From Piezodorus guildinii (Eukaryota > Arthropoda > Insecta > Hemiptera > Pentatomidae): a stretch of 64,000 bases of DNA. Below the pieces are notes generated by a model. That model searched no databases and had not been told where the DNA came from. It was given only the letters and a program-made list of their open reading frames with translations. The DNA lies in assembly GCA_023052935.1 (NCBI GenBank), contig CM041294.1, forward strand, positions 103,014,116-103,078,115, read 5' to 3'. Shown here piece by piece: positions 12,166-21,814 of the stretch. The translations under genes were made by a program, and so were the position numbers. Numbering within the stretch: position 1 is the stretch's first letter; each line of letters opens with the position of its first letter.

Positions 12166-13034
12166 CTGCAGTTATGATTCTTAGAATTATGGATTAAAAT
12201 TATTGCATTTTTTGTATGTGAGTCTTTTTTGCTGGGTCGAAAATCTGTAAAGCGTTAGTCCATATTTGTTTAAGTAGGTATGTATATGTATTCATTTTCT
12301 GTCTAATATTTTTTTATTGATGATTTAGGTAAAAACGAGTATAGTACTTTCACACTGTGGCTTAGAGTCTGTATTTTCATCTCATCTTGACATGTAGGCC
12401 ACATTTCGTCCTTCAATCGAGTGTCAGTCCTAGGTAATGTACAGAGTTAGTCTGAGGAATTTGGCTGTTGTCGATAAAAAGTGGGCTAGTGTTTTGTCAC
12501 AGTGTGAATGCTGCATAGAGGGTACCAATTTTGTAGTAGTATTAAGTGATTTTGTAGAGTTTTTAATAATAACTTTTAAAAAAATACAAATATCTTTACA
12601 TGTTGATAACCTTAATTAAAAGGAAATTCATAATGTTCGTGAAATTGGTGTTGTAAAATAGAGGTAAATTTGGAAATAATACACAAAATAATAAATAAAT
12701 AAGATTTTCTATAAACTAAATTTACTATTTTGATTGAAATTAGCAAATCTATCAAGGGTTCTTTGGTATTTATAATGTTATGTTCTAAAGCTATGCTTCA
12801 CAATATTGAGTAGAAGAAATTCGGGGTGGAGTCATCAGATCACCTAGTTTCTACTTGATTAAGTGTTTTGATAACACAAGACCCGGCTTATCTTCTCCAC
12901 AATACCTACATACCGTCCACGGTTTTAAGAACGATGAACACTTAATCATAACTGCATATTTTAATTACCATCCTTTTAATAACCAGTAATATCAAAACAT
13001 ATAATGCATATTTATAATGCAATTTGTCTCAGAT
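12166..13034. other. No gene seen
   Basis: AT-rich. The 60-aa frame at 12437-12619 has no recognisable motif and was left out. Confidence 0.5.
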
Positions 13035-13085
13035 TTTTTTCAAAATTCTTTATGGAATGAGAAATAATACAATCTGCCACACTCA
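13035..13085 (-). mobile_element. Possible LINE family-1 3'-end scrap
   Basis: The minus strand reads 'gtggcagattgtattatttctc', matching the 3' UTR end of the family-1 copy at 24677-25544 ('gtggcagattgtattacttctc'). Only about 40 bp is recognisable. Confidence 0.4.
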
Positions 13086-13162
13086 AGCGTTTTCGAGGCT
13101 TGAGCGGTAGATGGTTCTATATGATTCCAGAATCCCGCTACCGCTCCAGCCCCGAAAACGCG
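13086..13162. repeat. Hairpin of about 23-bp arms, GC-rich
   Basis: The left arm GCGTTTTCGAGGCTTGAGCGG and its near-perfect reverse complement CCGCTCCAGCCCCGAAAACGC are separated by about 30 bp. There are only two mismatches, both of transition or wobble type. It lies at the end of a LINE 3' scrap and is probably the remains of a small foldback element. Confidence 0.7.
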
Positions 13163-13314
13163 TAAATCTAAATGTATATTTATTATAACATAAATATGTT
13201 TAAATATAAAAAGATATTAACGCGCCCTTAGAGTTAGAAGAAACAACCTGTATGCATGAAGTGAACATAAATAAACACCTTCGAAATCGGAATTGAGAAC
13301 CTATATAACCTTAG

Positions 13315-13538
13315 CTGAGGAAGATGGTTGGCGGTGCGGTCATTAAAGAGAAACAAAAATTAAACTTGGTGATATTTTAATTATGTGCCGACGTTTCGGT
13401 CTACTTTGTGGGCCTTATTCAGGGTTGACTCTGAGACGGTGTCTAAAGAAGACTTCACATACGGCGGCATAATTAAAATATCACCAAGTTTAATGCGTGT
13501 TTCTCTTTGATAACCGCACCCCCCAACCATCTTCCTCA
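13315..13538. mobile_element. Palindromic TIR element, copy C
   Basis: A 224-bp element with a perfect 16-bp terminal inverted repeat, TGAGGAAGATGGTTGG. Long inner arms of about 75 bp are also nearly complementary ('aaacttggtgatattttaatta' and its complement). It has no coding capacity. The left arm contains a degenerate hammerhead-like core (13393-13422). It shares the 'gccgacgttt' landmark with the elements at 21502 and 62763, although the outer TIRs differ. Confidence 0.8.
13386..13424 (-). ncRNA. Degenerate hammerhead-ribozyme-like core
   Basis: On the minus strand, CTGAATA (13416-13422) is followed by a short GGCCC..GACC segment, then GAAAC (13393-13397) and GTCGGC. The required G at core position 8 is replaced by T, and stem II pairs poorly, so I expect it to be inactive. 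It is called by similarity to the better copies near 21.67 kb and 62.84 kb. Confidence 0.4.
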
Positions 13539-13908
13539 TCTGATTTCTCAACGGTCAACTAAACTACATCATAATATAACCTTAACTTCTTTTTTTTTCT
13601 TTAAGCGCGCTAAGCGATTTTTTAGAAGAGGAAAACTTGGTGGTTAGCGTTAAAAAACCTGCACGTCGCCCAGCTGGACTGAAGTATAAATAATCTCATT
13701 GAAATAATCTTGTATTATATCTCTGGCACTAGGATGGTTCACATGAAACAGTCTATGTATACGTATCCACTAACACACTATGACCATATGAGCTCACATA
13801 AACAATAATGTAGTATATATGTACCTATAAGTTTTACGTGTTTACATTTACATAAATACTGTGAATATTTATACAAGTATCGTTAATTCATTTTAATTTA
13901 TCTATTTC
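13539..13908. other. No gene seen
   Basis: Mixed AT-rich DNA with no recognisable feature. The terminal bases 'ta' belong to the SINE target-site duplication. Confidence 0.5.
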
Positions 13909-13916
13909 TAGCAAAA

Positions 13917-14237
13917 GTTTGTAGGGAGGTCGTGGTCTAGTGGATAGAGCACTGTTCTCCGGGTCATGGATTCGAATCCCGGTGATGACAGAATAATAGT
14001 TCTTCTGTTAATTCAGCTGGGAGCGACCCTAGGGTGAGGAGACCCTCCTGGGGCAGACCCAGCCTCATTAAAGTGGGTACCGAAAATTGGGAAAAAACTG
14101 GTGGCTAAGCGTGATAAAGGACTAATCACCTCATTGCACGGCCGTTGGCCTAGAAACAGTACGAATCTCTCTCTATGTATAATGAACAAAGGACCCTTCA
14201 TGGATTTAGAAATAGCCTTTTTTTTTTCTTTTTCTTA
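13917..14237 (+). mobile_element. tRNA-derived SINE, family A, copy 1
   Basis: The head holds an A-box-like TGGTCTAGTGGATAGAGC and a B box GGATTCGAATCC at 13928-13980. It does not fold as a full tRNA. The body has 'cctcctggggcagacccagc', 'aaagtgggtaccgaaaattggg' and 'actggtggctaagcgtgat', shared with the antisense copy at 52345-52595. The 3' end is T-rich. The flanking direct repeat TAGCAAAA (13909-13916 and 14238-14245) is a probable TSD. Pol III transcription from the internal boxes is expected for the family. Confidence 0.8.
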
Positions 14238-14245
14238 TAGCAAAA

Positions 14246-16566
14246 TTTTATATATTTATGTCACATCGGTTTGTTAAAAGAATATAAATAATTTTAAGTG
14301 TTCGAAAATCAGTCATGTTTGTAATTATCAATAGATAATATTCAATACACTTCTATATAATCTCTAAAGATTTAATTAAAAAAAATATATATATAAAAAT
14401 GTAAATACTTTTGTAGTCTCCCTTCTGGCATTTCTCGAACACGGGTTTTCCGATAAATTTCCTAAATATACATTCACAACAAGGTTGTTCTTGGAATGAG
14501 GAAACTTTCGGCGTTTATCTTGAATATTTTTGCGGCTAACTGTCAGGATTGGGGTTAGTCGACTGGGTTTTTTTTTCAGTTCCCAATAGAGTTGTTGGTT
14601 TGCTACTGAAACAACATTAATGTCCAAGATAAAATTCAACTCAAATACGTTATTTGTTGCGTCGGAGAATAGTTATTGACTTATTTTTTTTTTGTTTAAC
14701 TTTCTGAAACCTTTATTTTGCCAGCTGTCAGTGTACCGTGTAGTGACGCTGCTCTGACTAACGGTATAAACTGACGATTTTGAATATTAACCAATACAGA
14801 GCTCTTAATTGTAGTCAGGAAATTAAAGTTAGAAACTTGGTAAATAGCACTTCTTTGACTAGGGATTCTAAGTAATGTTATGTACTAATGTGATAATAAA
14901 GACTTAGAGATGCTAAAAAAACAAAAGACCTATGGTTTCGAATTGGATATGTCTTTTAGCTGGGGTTTTATAATAACAGTTTCCTCGTGAGAAGTTTAGT
15001 GAAAAGTATTTTTTTTATATATATCATATGTTGCTAAGGCCTATCCTTTAAGATTTATATTGGTTTAAATGAAAAAAAAAAAAAAAAAAAAAACGTTTTG
15101 CCAACCGTTTCAAGTGTTTGGGATATTTTGACAAGGTGTAGTTCTGTTTTTAATGTTCGGATGAAAAATTTACAATCAGTTTCAAAAATTACTATGTAAA
15201 ATATTCTTTGAAATATAACACTTTTCGCTAAGAGATAGAGTTAGTATATTGGTTTGATTGAAAAAATTACTAATCTATAATTATTTAAATGTTCATAGAC
15301 GACTAAACAAACATTTTTTCTTAGTAAGTTATTTCTTTCTTTCTTTTCCTTCTATACTTCATCAATCTTCCCGTTCGTTTCCTAATTCAATTTCTTCCAT
15401 AGGGAAAAAAAGCAATGGACTATAAATAGACATATCCATTATCAATTGTTTATCCTCGTCAGGGTGTAATACTTAACCTACTTTTTCAATTAAATATTTC
15501 CACCAAATCATACACCTATTCAATAGCGAAGATTCAAATTTGTATTTACTATTTATGTGAGTTTAGCAATTTCATTTTTTTATTAACTACGGATAAACAA
15601 TATTAAACTATAGAGATAGATAATTAAATAACTTTTAGGCTTTTTTTTTAGTCATGGTAACTTTAAAAACAAAACAAAATTATCAGTTTAGATCAGGCAC
15701 GGTTTTTCTTCTCGTCTTTTATTCTTCTCGTCAGGGAATGCTTATTCTAACCATTTTCTGGATTAAATACCATTATTCTATTAAAATGTGAGTTTCTGAA
15801 AATTTAATAACCAAATTTATGTGAATGCAAGAGGAAATAAAATGAAAAAACTTACTTAAATTATAAACATAAGAGAACCAAAGCTGCTCAACACATTCAC
15901 GCTCAACTATTCGAACGTGCACCACAGGTAAATCACTTGTATTTAGTAAATATTAATAACATAAGTTTTATTATATTTTCCTCAACATTAGATGTAGTAG
16001 TTAACATGCATAAGGGTTTATTTATTATATATTTTATAACCGTCAACATCTCTCCTCAAAGGACTGTTATCGCTTAATTTCATTTGATTACTCTTCTTTA
16101 AGAATTTTCTTTAGCTGTGCGTGATTTTTTTTCATATTTTTATTCCAAATTCTGAAATTATAAGTATCATTTTTTAAGAATTTCCATAATTTCTCCTTCA
16201 AGTCATATGTGTAGGTCAAAAGTGTTCCTATCTCGCACTTGGCACGCTCTAGGCTTCGAACTGTTGTAATCTCGCATTAAACATGTAACTTGCAACGGTG
16301 TAATGACCCCGCACCACGAAGCGTAAGTAGCCAGTACAGTCCCGCTTTACAAGAAAAAACTCTGCGCGAAAGATATTCGTCGCAGTGTGGACGTGTTAAA
16401 ACTAACTAAAAACTGATTATTACACTAAAACCATTGATTAAAATAATAACAGTGACTCAAGGATTGCTAAATGAACCAATAAAATCCACAAAATGAAGAA
16501 ATCAACAAATTATTAGTAATATATTACGGGGTTAGATGCTTCTGCTGTATAGTAGGAAATATAATA
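14246..16566. other. No gene seen
   Basis: AT-rich DNA with a 20-bp A run at about 15073. The patch 16200-16390 is slightly GC-richer but has no recognisable frame, repeat or RNA. Confidence 0.5.
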
Positions 16567-16745
16567 CCTTTTGTAATGAAATAAAATGTTGATTTAGTAC
16601 CTTTTGGAATGAAATGAAATGTGGATTAGTCCTTTTGGAATGAAATGAAATGTGGATTTAGTACCTTTTGGAATGAAATGTGGATTTAGTACCTTAAGGA
16701 ATGAAATGAAATGTGGATTTAGTACCTTTTAGAATGAAATGCAAT
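16567..16745. repeat. Minisatellite, about 34-bp unit, about 5 copies
   Basis: The tandem units read 'aatgaaatgaaatgtgg' plus 'atttagtaccttttgg', with internal variation in the number of 'aatga' sub-repeats. One unit lacks a GAAAT block and another has TTAAGG in place of TTTTGG. Confidence 0.9.
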
Positions 16746-17234
16746 TTTGAAATAAGTTTTTTAAGGTAAACTCTGATGATGGATTTAGATGGAACTAAAC
16801 TATGGAATACAAAAATGTTAAAATATCAATTTCGAAAAAAAAAAATGTCTTGTAGTATCTTTTGGAAATCTACGTCTGAATTGTTTATGTCTGTCAGGGA
16901 GTTATACTAAACCACATTTTTTAATTTAAATTTTTCCATCTTTTCCAACACCTTTTAACACATTATTTTTTTTAAATGCTACTTTATTTAAGATATTTCT
17001 TTTTACAATAGTAATTTCTGTTTCTTGCAATTGTTAAAATAAAGGTATGTAAAAGAAGCTCTTTACCGGTCTTATAATTAATTTTGATTTCCTATTCAGA
17101 AGCTGTTTATAATCAATCAATACAAAAAAAAAAAAAAAGAAAAAAAATGAATTAAGGTACATATACAGTAATAAAATTTACAAAATAATCTAAATAGATG
17201 TTTTATATCCTAAATCTACAAATAGCCCAGTAAA
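16746..17234. other. No gene seen
   Basis: AT-rich with A and T homopolymers. No feature recognised. Confidence 0.5.
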
Positions 17235-17700
17235 ATAAGGATATTTGTGGAAATTAATAGAGACAAACCTGGAAATCGTTTTAATGCCTCTTAATGGTCC
17301 TAAATAAAGTAATCTGCATTTGCATCATCGTTGGTGTTGAGCTAAACATTCGGGAGCCGAAAAACTCCTTACCTATAACTCGAATCATATGGCTACTTCT
17401 GACGAACGATTGCGGCAATATTACTAAACCAAATTCAATCACTAGGGTGATATTTAGAACGACATTTTAACGATCAATCATTTTAAAAAGAAAAATATTT
17501 TCTGTAGGTTTGTGTCATAGGTGAAAAACTGAAAAAAAGTGAGAACAATGCGAGGTTTTCCGGCTCCTATGTTAAGCTCACCACCTGTGATGGTACACAC
17601 TCATATTTCTTTTATTTAGGACCATAAAGAGTTGTTAAAAATATCTCCAGCTTTTCCCGAATTAATTCTCATAAACCTTGAATTTTAGCCTTATTCTACT
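17235..17700. mobile_element. Foldback element with long imperfect inverted arms
   Basis: The left arm (17235-17380) contains 'gccTCTTaATGGTCCTAAATAAA', 'gttgagcta' and 'gggagccgaaaaactcc'. The right arm (17540-17700) carries the reverse complement of each in mirror order: 'gaggttttccggctccta', 'agctcacc' and 'tttatttaggaccataaagag'. The spacer is about 150 bp. No protein is encoded. Edges are approximate, and no TSD was found. Confidence 0.65.
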
Positions 17701-18650
17701 TGGCTAAATATAAAATATTTTTTAAATACCATTCAGAATATTTAGGTTGCTGTGGGCACGTTGCGGCTATTTCTGTTTCTATCCTTTATTCAGTCTTCAA
17801 AACTACGATTCATTTCTTGTTTCTTTAAATAGAAGTTCTTTTGAAAGAAGCTATTAGAACTTTAATTCACTAACTTCTTCAGTCCTAGGGTCCCTTCTGT
17901 TTTCGAAAAGCACGCCCCTCCTCCCCTTTCAAGAGATCTTATCCTTTGAGGATTTCTTCCTTTGTCTTTTTCTGAGTCCTGTTCTTTCTCAGGGTCGAAT
18001 TACTCTTTTGTTTCTTTCGGTCCACCTCTAACATCTACCAGAAAAATCAATGGGGAGAGAAGAAACAATGAGCGCTTTGTAGTACAACTGTAAATGTTTT
18101 GGAAGTATTAGGTTTAGCGTATTATAAGATCTACTACTCATAATTAAAGCTACTAAGAACAATATCTTAAAAATTAAAAATTAAGTTCTTTTTATCAGAA
18201 GCATAATGATGTTTCTAGTTAAACTCGGGACTTAGTATTCGATAAATTTAATCTATTTAGTGTTAGAATGCTTTACTGTATTGCATAGTTTAAGTTATGA
18301 ACCAATCTTAAGTTGCCAATTCAGAAAAGGTATTCGTTGTATTTAGTGGAATCACCTGCTGTCAAGCATGTTGGTTCCATGGGAGCAATCATCGTAGACG
18401 AAATTAAGATATCACTGTTCAAGATCCAGATATCTACGGTGACTTCTAAATAAAACCAGGGGACAGGAACTGCAGTGGTAGACGAAAAACACATTCCTGC
18501 ATCTGCATTTACTAACTTTTATCCGACAATGACTGTACTCATTGAAAGGGAGGTCTTCCTCTTCACGATAATACCAACAATCGAACATGCTTGATTAATT
18601 AATAATTAATTTAGTCATTAATAGCCATAAATAGTGATGTAAATTAAAAA
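17701..18650. other. No gene seen
   Basis: AT-rich with a mildly GC-richer patch at 18330-18560 that I cannot assign. Confidence 0.5.
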
Positions 18651-18903
18651 GCTAGTGCGCGCAACACAAGGCTATCACTTACCTCCGTTGTTAAAATAAA
18701 CTTAAGAATTTTTAAATACAATAGAGACGAAAATTAATTGTTAAATAATTGAATACATTGAGATTCAATAGAAGCTGTGTTTTATTAAATAATCTATTAT
18801 ATAATTTTCTTAGACAACCAGTTAGTTTTATCGGATTTTCATCACTCCTTGTTAATTTTTACAAGTGTAATTTCCAGCTGGTGACTTATTGTATCATTGT
18901 ATT

Positions 18904-19335
18904 GTAGAGTAGCCGAAAATTGTGTAGTGGAATATAATAAGTCTACTCACTCTTCGACAAAATTCGAACCAGACTATTTGATTTTTGGAAGTACATCCTC
19001 GATTTGTCCAGTCGGATAAAAAAGGCAATCTTGCCGAAGATAGAGAAGAAGCATTTCGAAATTCGATAAAAAGTTTTGAGAAAAACAAAGCTAGAGTGGA
19101 CAAAAACAGAAGGGAGTTCGAATTCAAAGTTGGAGATTCTGTCTACGTTGAGAATGGAAGTAAGATGAACAGGAGAAAGACTAATAAAGTAAGAATCGGA
19201 CCGTTCAAAATTCTAAAGAGGATATCTTCTTCGATGTATGAGGTCAGCTGTGGAAAAAATAAAAAAATATCCAAAGTCTTTCACAGTAGCAAACTGTCTC
19301 TTTTCTCTCCAAGAAAAGCCAGCTCAGGGGGGAGG
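18904..19335 (+). pseudogene. Gypsy integrase, C-terminal part
   Basis: From about 18920 one frame reads NKSTHSSTKFEPDYLIFG, the conserved end of the gypsy integrase core. A frameshift near 18990 leads into the frame of 18988-19335, with VQSDKK, FEFKVGDSVYVENG and RIGPFKILKRISSSMYEV. These are the 'GDxVYV' and GPF/Y-type motifs of the C-terminal DNA-binding domain. The zinc finger and most of the catalytic core are missing. The open frame runs past the polypurine tract into the LTR. Confidence 0.75.
19326..19335 (+). other. Polypurine tract of the gypsy remnant
   Basis: AGGGGGGAGG lies immediately before TGTAAT, the LTR start. A purine run at this position is the expected primer for plus-strand synthesis, and it independently fixes the LTR 5' edge. 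Confidence 0.7.
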
Positions 19336-19447
19336 TGTAATTTCCAGCTGGTGACTTATTGTATCATTGTATTATTGACCGTTATAGAATAACGTGTAAT
19401 TTAATTAATCTTTGCAGATTAATAAAATCAGTTTAAAAGAAACTTAA
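19336..19447 (+). repeat. 3' LTR, about 112 bp
   Basis: It starts TGTAAT directly after the polypurine tract. A polyadenylation-like AATAAA lies at about 19422, and the LTR ends before the ACAAG duplication. This is short for gypsy LTRs. The end is deduced from the TSD and the continuity of Q, not from a CA terminus. Confidence 0.6.
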
Positions 19448-19558
19448 ACAAGTTTGTGTAAGATGATATTTTTTCTTAAAATCTTTAGCATTTACATCTA
19501 TATTACTGTTTTTTTTGTTCAAACACAAAAAAATATTCTTGCTCTTTTCTCTTTTAGT

Positions 19559-19771
19559 TTATTCGTTTAACGTAACTATATGCTACTATGGCTAATCGAA
19601 CGAAGCTACAGTGGGAATCCTAAATTTTGCCCATCCAGGATTTCTTTGGATAGGGATCTTTAACGAGTACCTGACATCGCACGGGCTCGGGACCATCTTT
19701 TAACGTCCCCTCCGAAGGACGGCATAACTAAGGATTTTTACTGCCATTAAAAAATCCTAGGACCACCTGCG
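19559..19771 (-). mobile_element. tRNA-derived SINE, family B, copy 2 (5'-truncated)
   Basis: The antisense body matches 12000-12165. A 14-bp perfect TSD, TTTTCTCTTTTAGT, flanks it (19545-19558 and 19772-19785). The B-box head is missing at the 19771 end, so this copy was truncated on integration. Confidence 0.85.
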
Positions 19772-20150
19772 TTTTCTCTTTTAGTGGTATATCGAAAGAA
19801 GAAGAATTAAAATATCGACATTTAAGTCCTGTCGTACTATTTAAATCAGAATGAAATCTACATTATATTAAAGAGGATTAAATTTTACATCGATATAGCC
19901 AATTTAATCGAAATAGTTTGAACCGTTCTTCATAAAACCGTAAAAAGGAGCAAAATACATAGTATAGTCTTAAATATGAAATTGCTGTTTCATTAAAATT
20001 TTCGTCTTAACACACACGGACGAGAACTCACAAATATACACACACGCACACCTTTTTTGCGGTCATTTTGACTTAAATGTGTATTTCCGCTTGAAACTCA
20101 AATTCGAATATTTTCACTATCGCAATACTTTCATAAATACAAATGTATAA

Positions 20151-20280
20151 TTTGCCGTTAGAAAGCTAACAGTTATAAACAACGCAATAAAAGGTGATGG
20201 AGGGTGATCAAAAGCGAAAAAAAAAAAACTGAATGTTGTTAATAAAAACATAATAGATTATTTAATGAAACTTATTTTTG
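20151..20280 (+). mobile_element. Family Q fragment, plus strand
   Basis: 'gccgttagaaagctaa', 'ggtgatggagggtgatcaaaagc' and 'ttatttaatgaaact' follow the order of the right half of Q. It abuts the minus-strand Q copy, giving a partial head-to-head pair. Confidence 0.5.
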
Positions 20281-21064
20281 TATCGAAACTCAATATAATA
20301 CTTCAACTTTTTTGTTCATATCTATCTTTATTTACAAGTTCTTACATTTCACAACCGACGTAATTGAAAGTCGTATGTTAAGCGCAACCGTTTTTTTTTT
20401 TTTTTCTTTTTTTTTTAAGCTGTGTACAACATTTGGAGTTGAATACTAGTAATATAAATATTTGAATTTTAAGTAGCGACACAACTTAATTCTTGTTCTA
20501 AAAATGTAAGTAAAGCCATAAAATTATCAATGAATAAAAAAAAAGAAATTTTAACTGGAAATAAAGAGAATATCATACATGTCTAATCGCTACATACAAT
20601 ATTGAAAAAGAATGTTTCATCCGAATTTGGTGCCTCTGTATTTCGGACTAAACTTTTCACTGGAATGAGTTAAGCGCCACAACTCGAACGTTCTTGCTGA
20701 AATTTCTTTCTAATGGCACATTGAATCCGCCTTAGCACAACTACATTTAAGTACTTTTTAACGCCGGTTGCAAATGGATGCTTAGACTGAGTCTCCCTTA
20801 CTTCGCCCATCAACTGTCAGTTGTTTACACTCAAAGTCATTTTTGTAGGAATCATAAACTACACTTCTACCCATGCTATGTTTCGTCTAGATCATATTTC
20901 CATATTTATGTTGATTAATTAATTTTATATTTACAAAATTTTTATAAGATTCATCTTTGGTACCTCCAGGAGTTCTCCAGTGACCCACTTATGCGCTGAG
21001 TTGAAGTTGGTCCTCGTTTACGGAGAAAATATTTCCTCGGATCATACTTTTACCTAATAATTAA
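20281..21064. other. No gene seen
   Basis: AT-rich. The stretch 20600-20830 is moderately GC-richer and could be part of LINE family 3 upstream of 21065, but I could not align it. Confidence 0.4.
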
Positions 21065-21450
21065 CTCAAAACAACCTCCGTACCTCCACAGTATCCTGGA
21101 ATTCAAACACTCAGTCTACGCAATTGAGACTAGATCACGCTATTCTTACCTTTGCATTCCTACCCACCGAGTTAAAAGTTTGAATGTTTATTTTAAATCC
21201 ATACTTAAATTTTCCATGCTTCTTCCCTTATCTCATTCAAATCACACTGTTTCTATTTATTTTTCTTCACTTATTTATTTTTCTTGTGTGTGTGTTTGCG
21301 TAGATTTGTTTCTATACCTTTGTAAATAAAAATTGATTTTATTGTCCTCTCGGCCAAGCATGATATATTGAAGAGTCTATTTACTGTGCGGCATTTAAAT
21401 TTTTAAAGAACATGATCCTCACAATAAAATTATTTATTATTATTGCTATT
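21065..21450 (+). mobile_element. LINE family 3, ORF2 C-terminus and 3' UTR
   Basis: Residues IETRSRYSYLCIPTHRVKS match ETRSRHSDLYVPTHKTKT in the minus-strand copy at 40488-40847. This is the conserved 'R..R...L..P......' end of CR1/Jockey-like ORF2 proteins. The downstream UTR ends 'acaataaaattatttattattattgc'. Stops interrupt the frame. Confidence 0.6.
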
Positions 21451-21501
21451 TAAATTTTAATGCTATCCTAATATCAAAGATAATTTTATGGAATAAATTA
21501 G

Positions 21502-21755
21502 TTCAGGGTGCAGCCAAAAGAACACACAATTAAGTATAAACTTAATTTACTAGTGCCGACGTTTCAGCCGTCACAACAATGAAGCAATTAAATAATAATA
21601 ACAATATTAGCAATAATAATAATAACAATAACTGCTTCATTGTTGTGACGCTCTTCTTCAATCGCCCTGAAGAAGGCCTATAATTTAGGCCGAAGCGTCG
21701 GCACTAGTTAATTAAGTTTATACTTCATTGTGTGTTCTTTTGACTGCACCCTGAA
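21502..21755. mobile_element. Palindromic TIR element, copy B
   Basis: A 254-bp element with outer repeats TTCAGGGTGCAG and CTGCACCCTGAA. The arms of about 80 bp remain complementary through 'ttaagtataaacttaatt' and 'actagtgccgacg'. An AAT/AAC-rich spacer sits between them. The right arm carries a hammerhead-like core on the plus strand. The left arm keeps only its GAAAC-GTC half. It does not encode a protein. Confidence 0.85.
21664..21706 (+). ncRNA. Hammerhead-ribozyme-like motif
   Basis: CTGAAGA (21667-21673) fits the core CUGANGA. A hairpin follows, with GGCCT and AGGCC arms around ATAATTT. Next comes GAAG-CGTC (21692-21699) in place of the canonical GAAA, then GGC, which can pair with the GCC before CTGAAGA as stem I. 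The single core substitution (A to G after GAA) would probably weaken cleavage. The opposite arm keeps GAAAC (minus strand, 21561-21565). Confidence 0.55.
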
Positions 21756-21780
21756 ATAATTTCTCCCATATATACTATAT

Positions 21781-21814
21781 AAAGGGCGACTGTGTGTATA
21801 CACAGTCGACCTTT
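21781..21814. repeat. Hairpin beside element B
   Basis: AAAGG-G-CGACTGTGT and ACACAGTCG-A-CCTTT pair over 14 bp with one G.A mismatch around a GTAT loop. It could be a terminator-like or cruciform sequence. No function is inferred. Confidence 0.6.

Larger units (their letters stand above)
18866..19447 (+). mobile_element. Ty3/gypsy LTR retrotransposon remnant, internally deleted
   Basis: A 38-bp piece of LTR (18866-18903) is fused to the 3' part of the integrase (18904-19335), followed by the 3' LTR from 19336. The 38-bp direct repeat is perfect (TGTAATTTCCAGCTGGTGAC and onward). The 5-bp direct repeat ACAAG flanks the whole (18861-18865 and 19448-19452), and Q sequence is continuous outside it. 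Gag, protease, RT and RNase H are lost. Confidence 0.75.
18651..20150 (-). mobile_element. Family Q repeat, copy on minus strand, with two nested insertions
   Basis: The right terminus lies at 18651 ('aaggctatcacttacctccgttg', the complement of the family end). The left landmarks, the complement of 'caatactttcat..' and 'gtgtatttccgcttgaaactc', lie near 20060-20150. The copy is interrupted by a gypsy remnant (18866-19447) and by a SINE (19559-19771). Both carry TSDs and Q sequence continues on either side, so the order Q, then gypsy and SINE, is secure. Confidence 0.75.

Noticed and set aside
13928..13990. Possible genuine tRNA gene
   Set aside because: A and B boxes are present, but the acceptor and anticodon stems do not form. 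The following 230 bp is a SINE body shared with 52345-52595.
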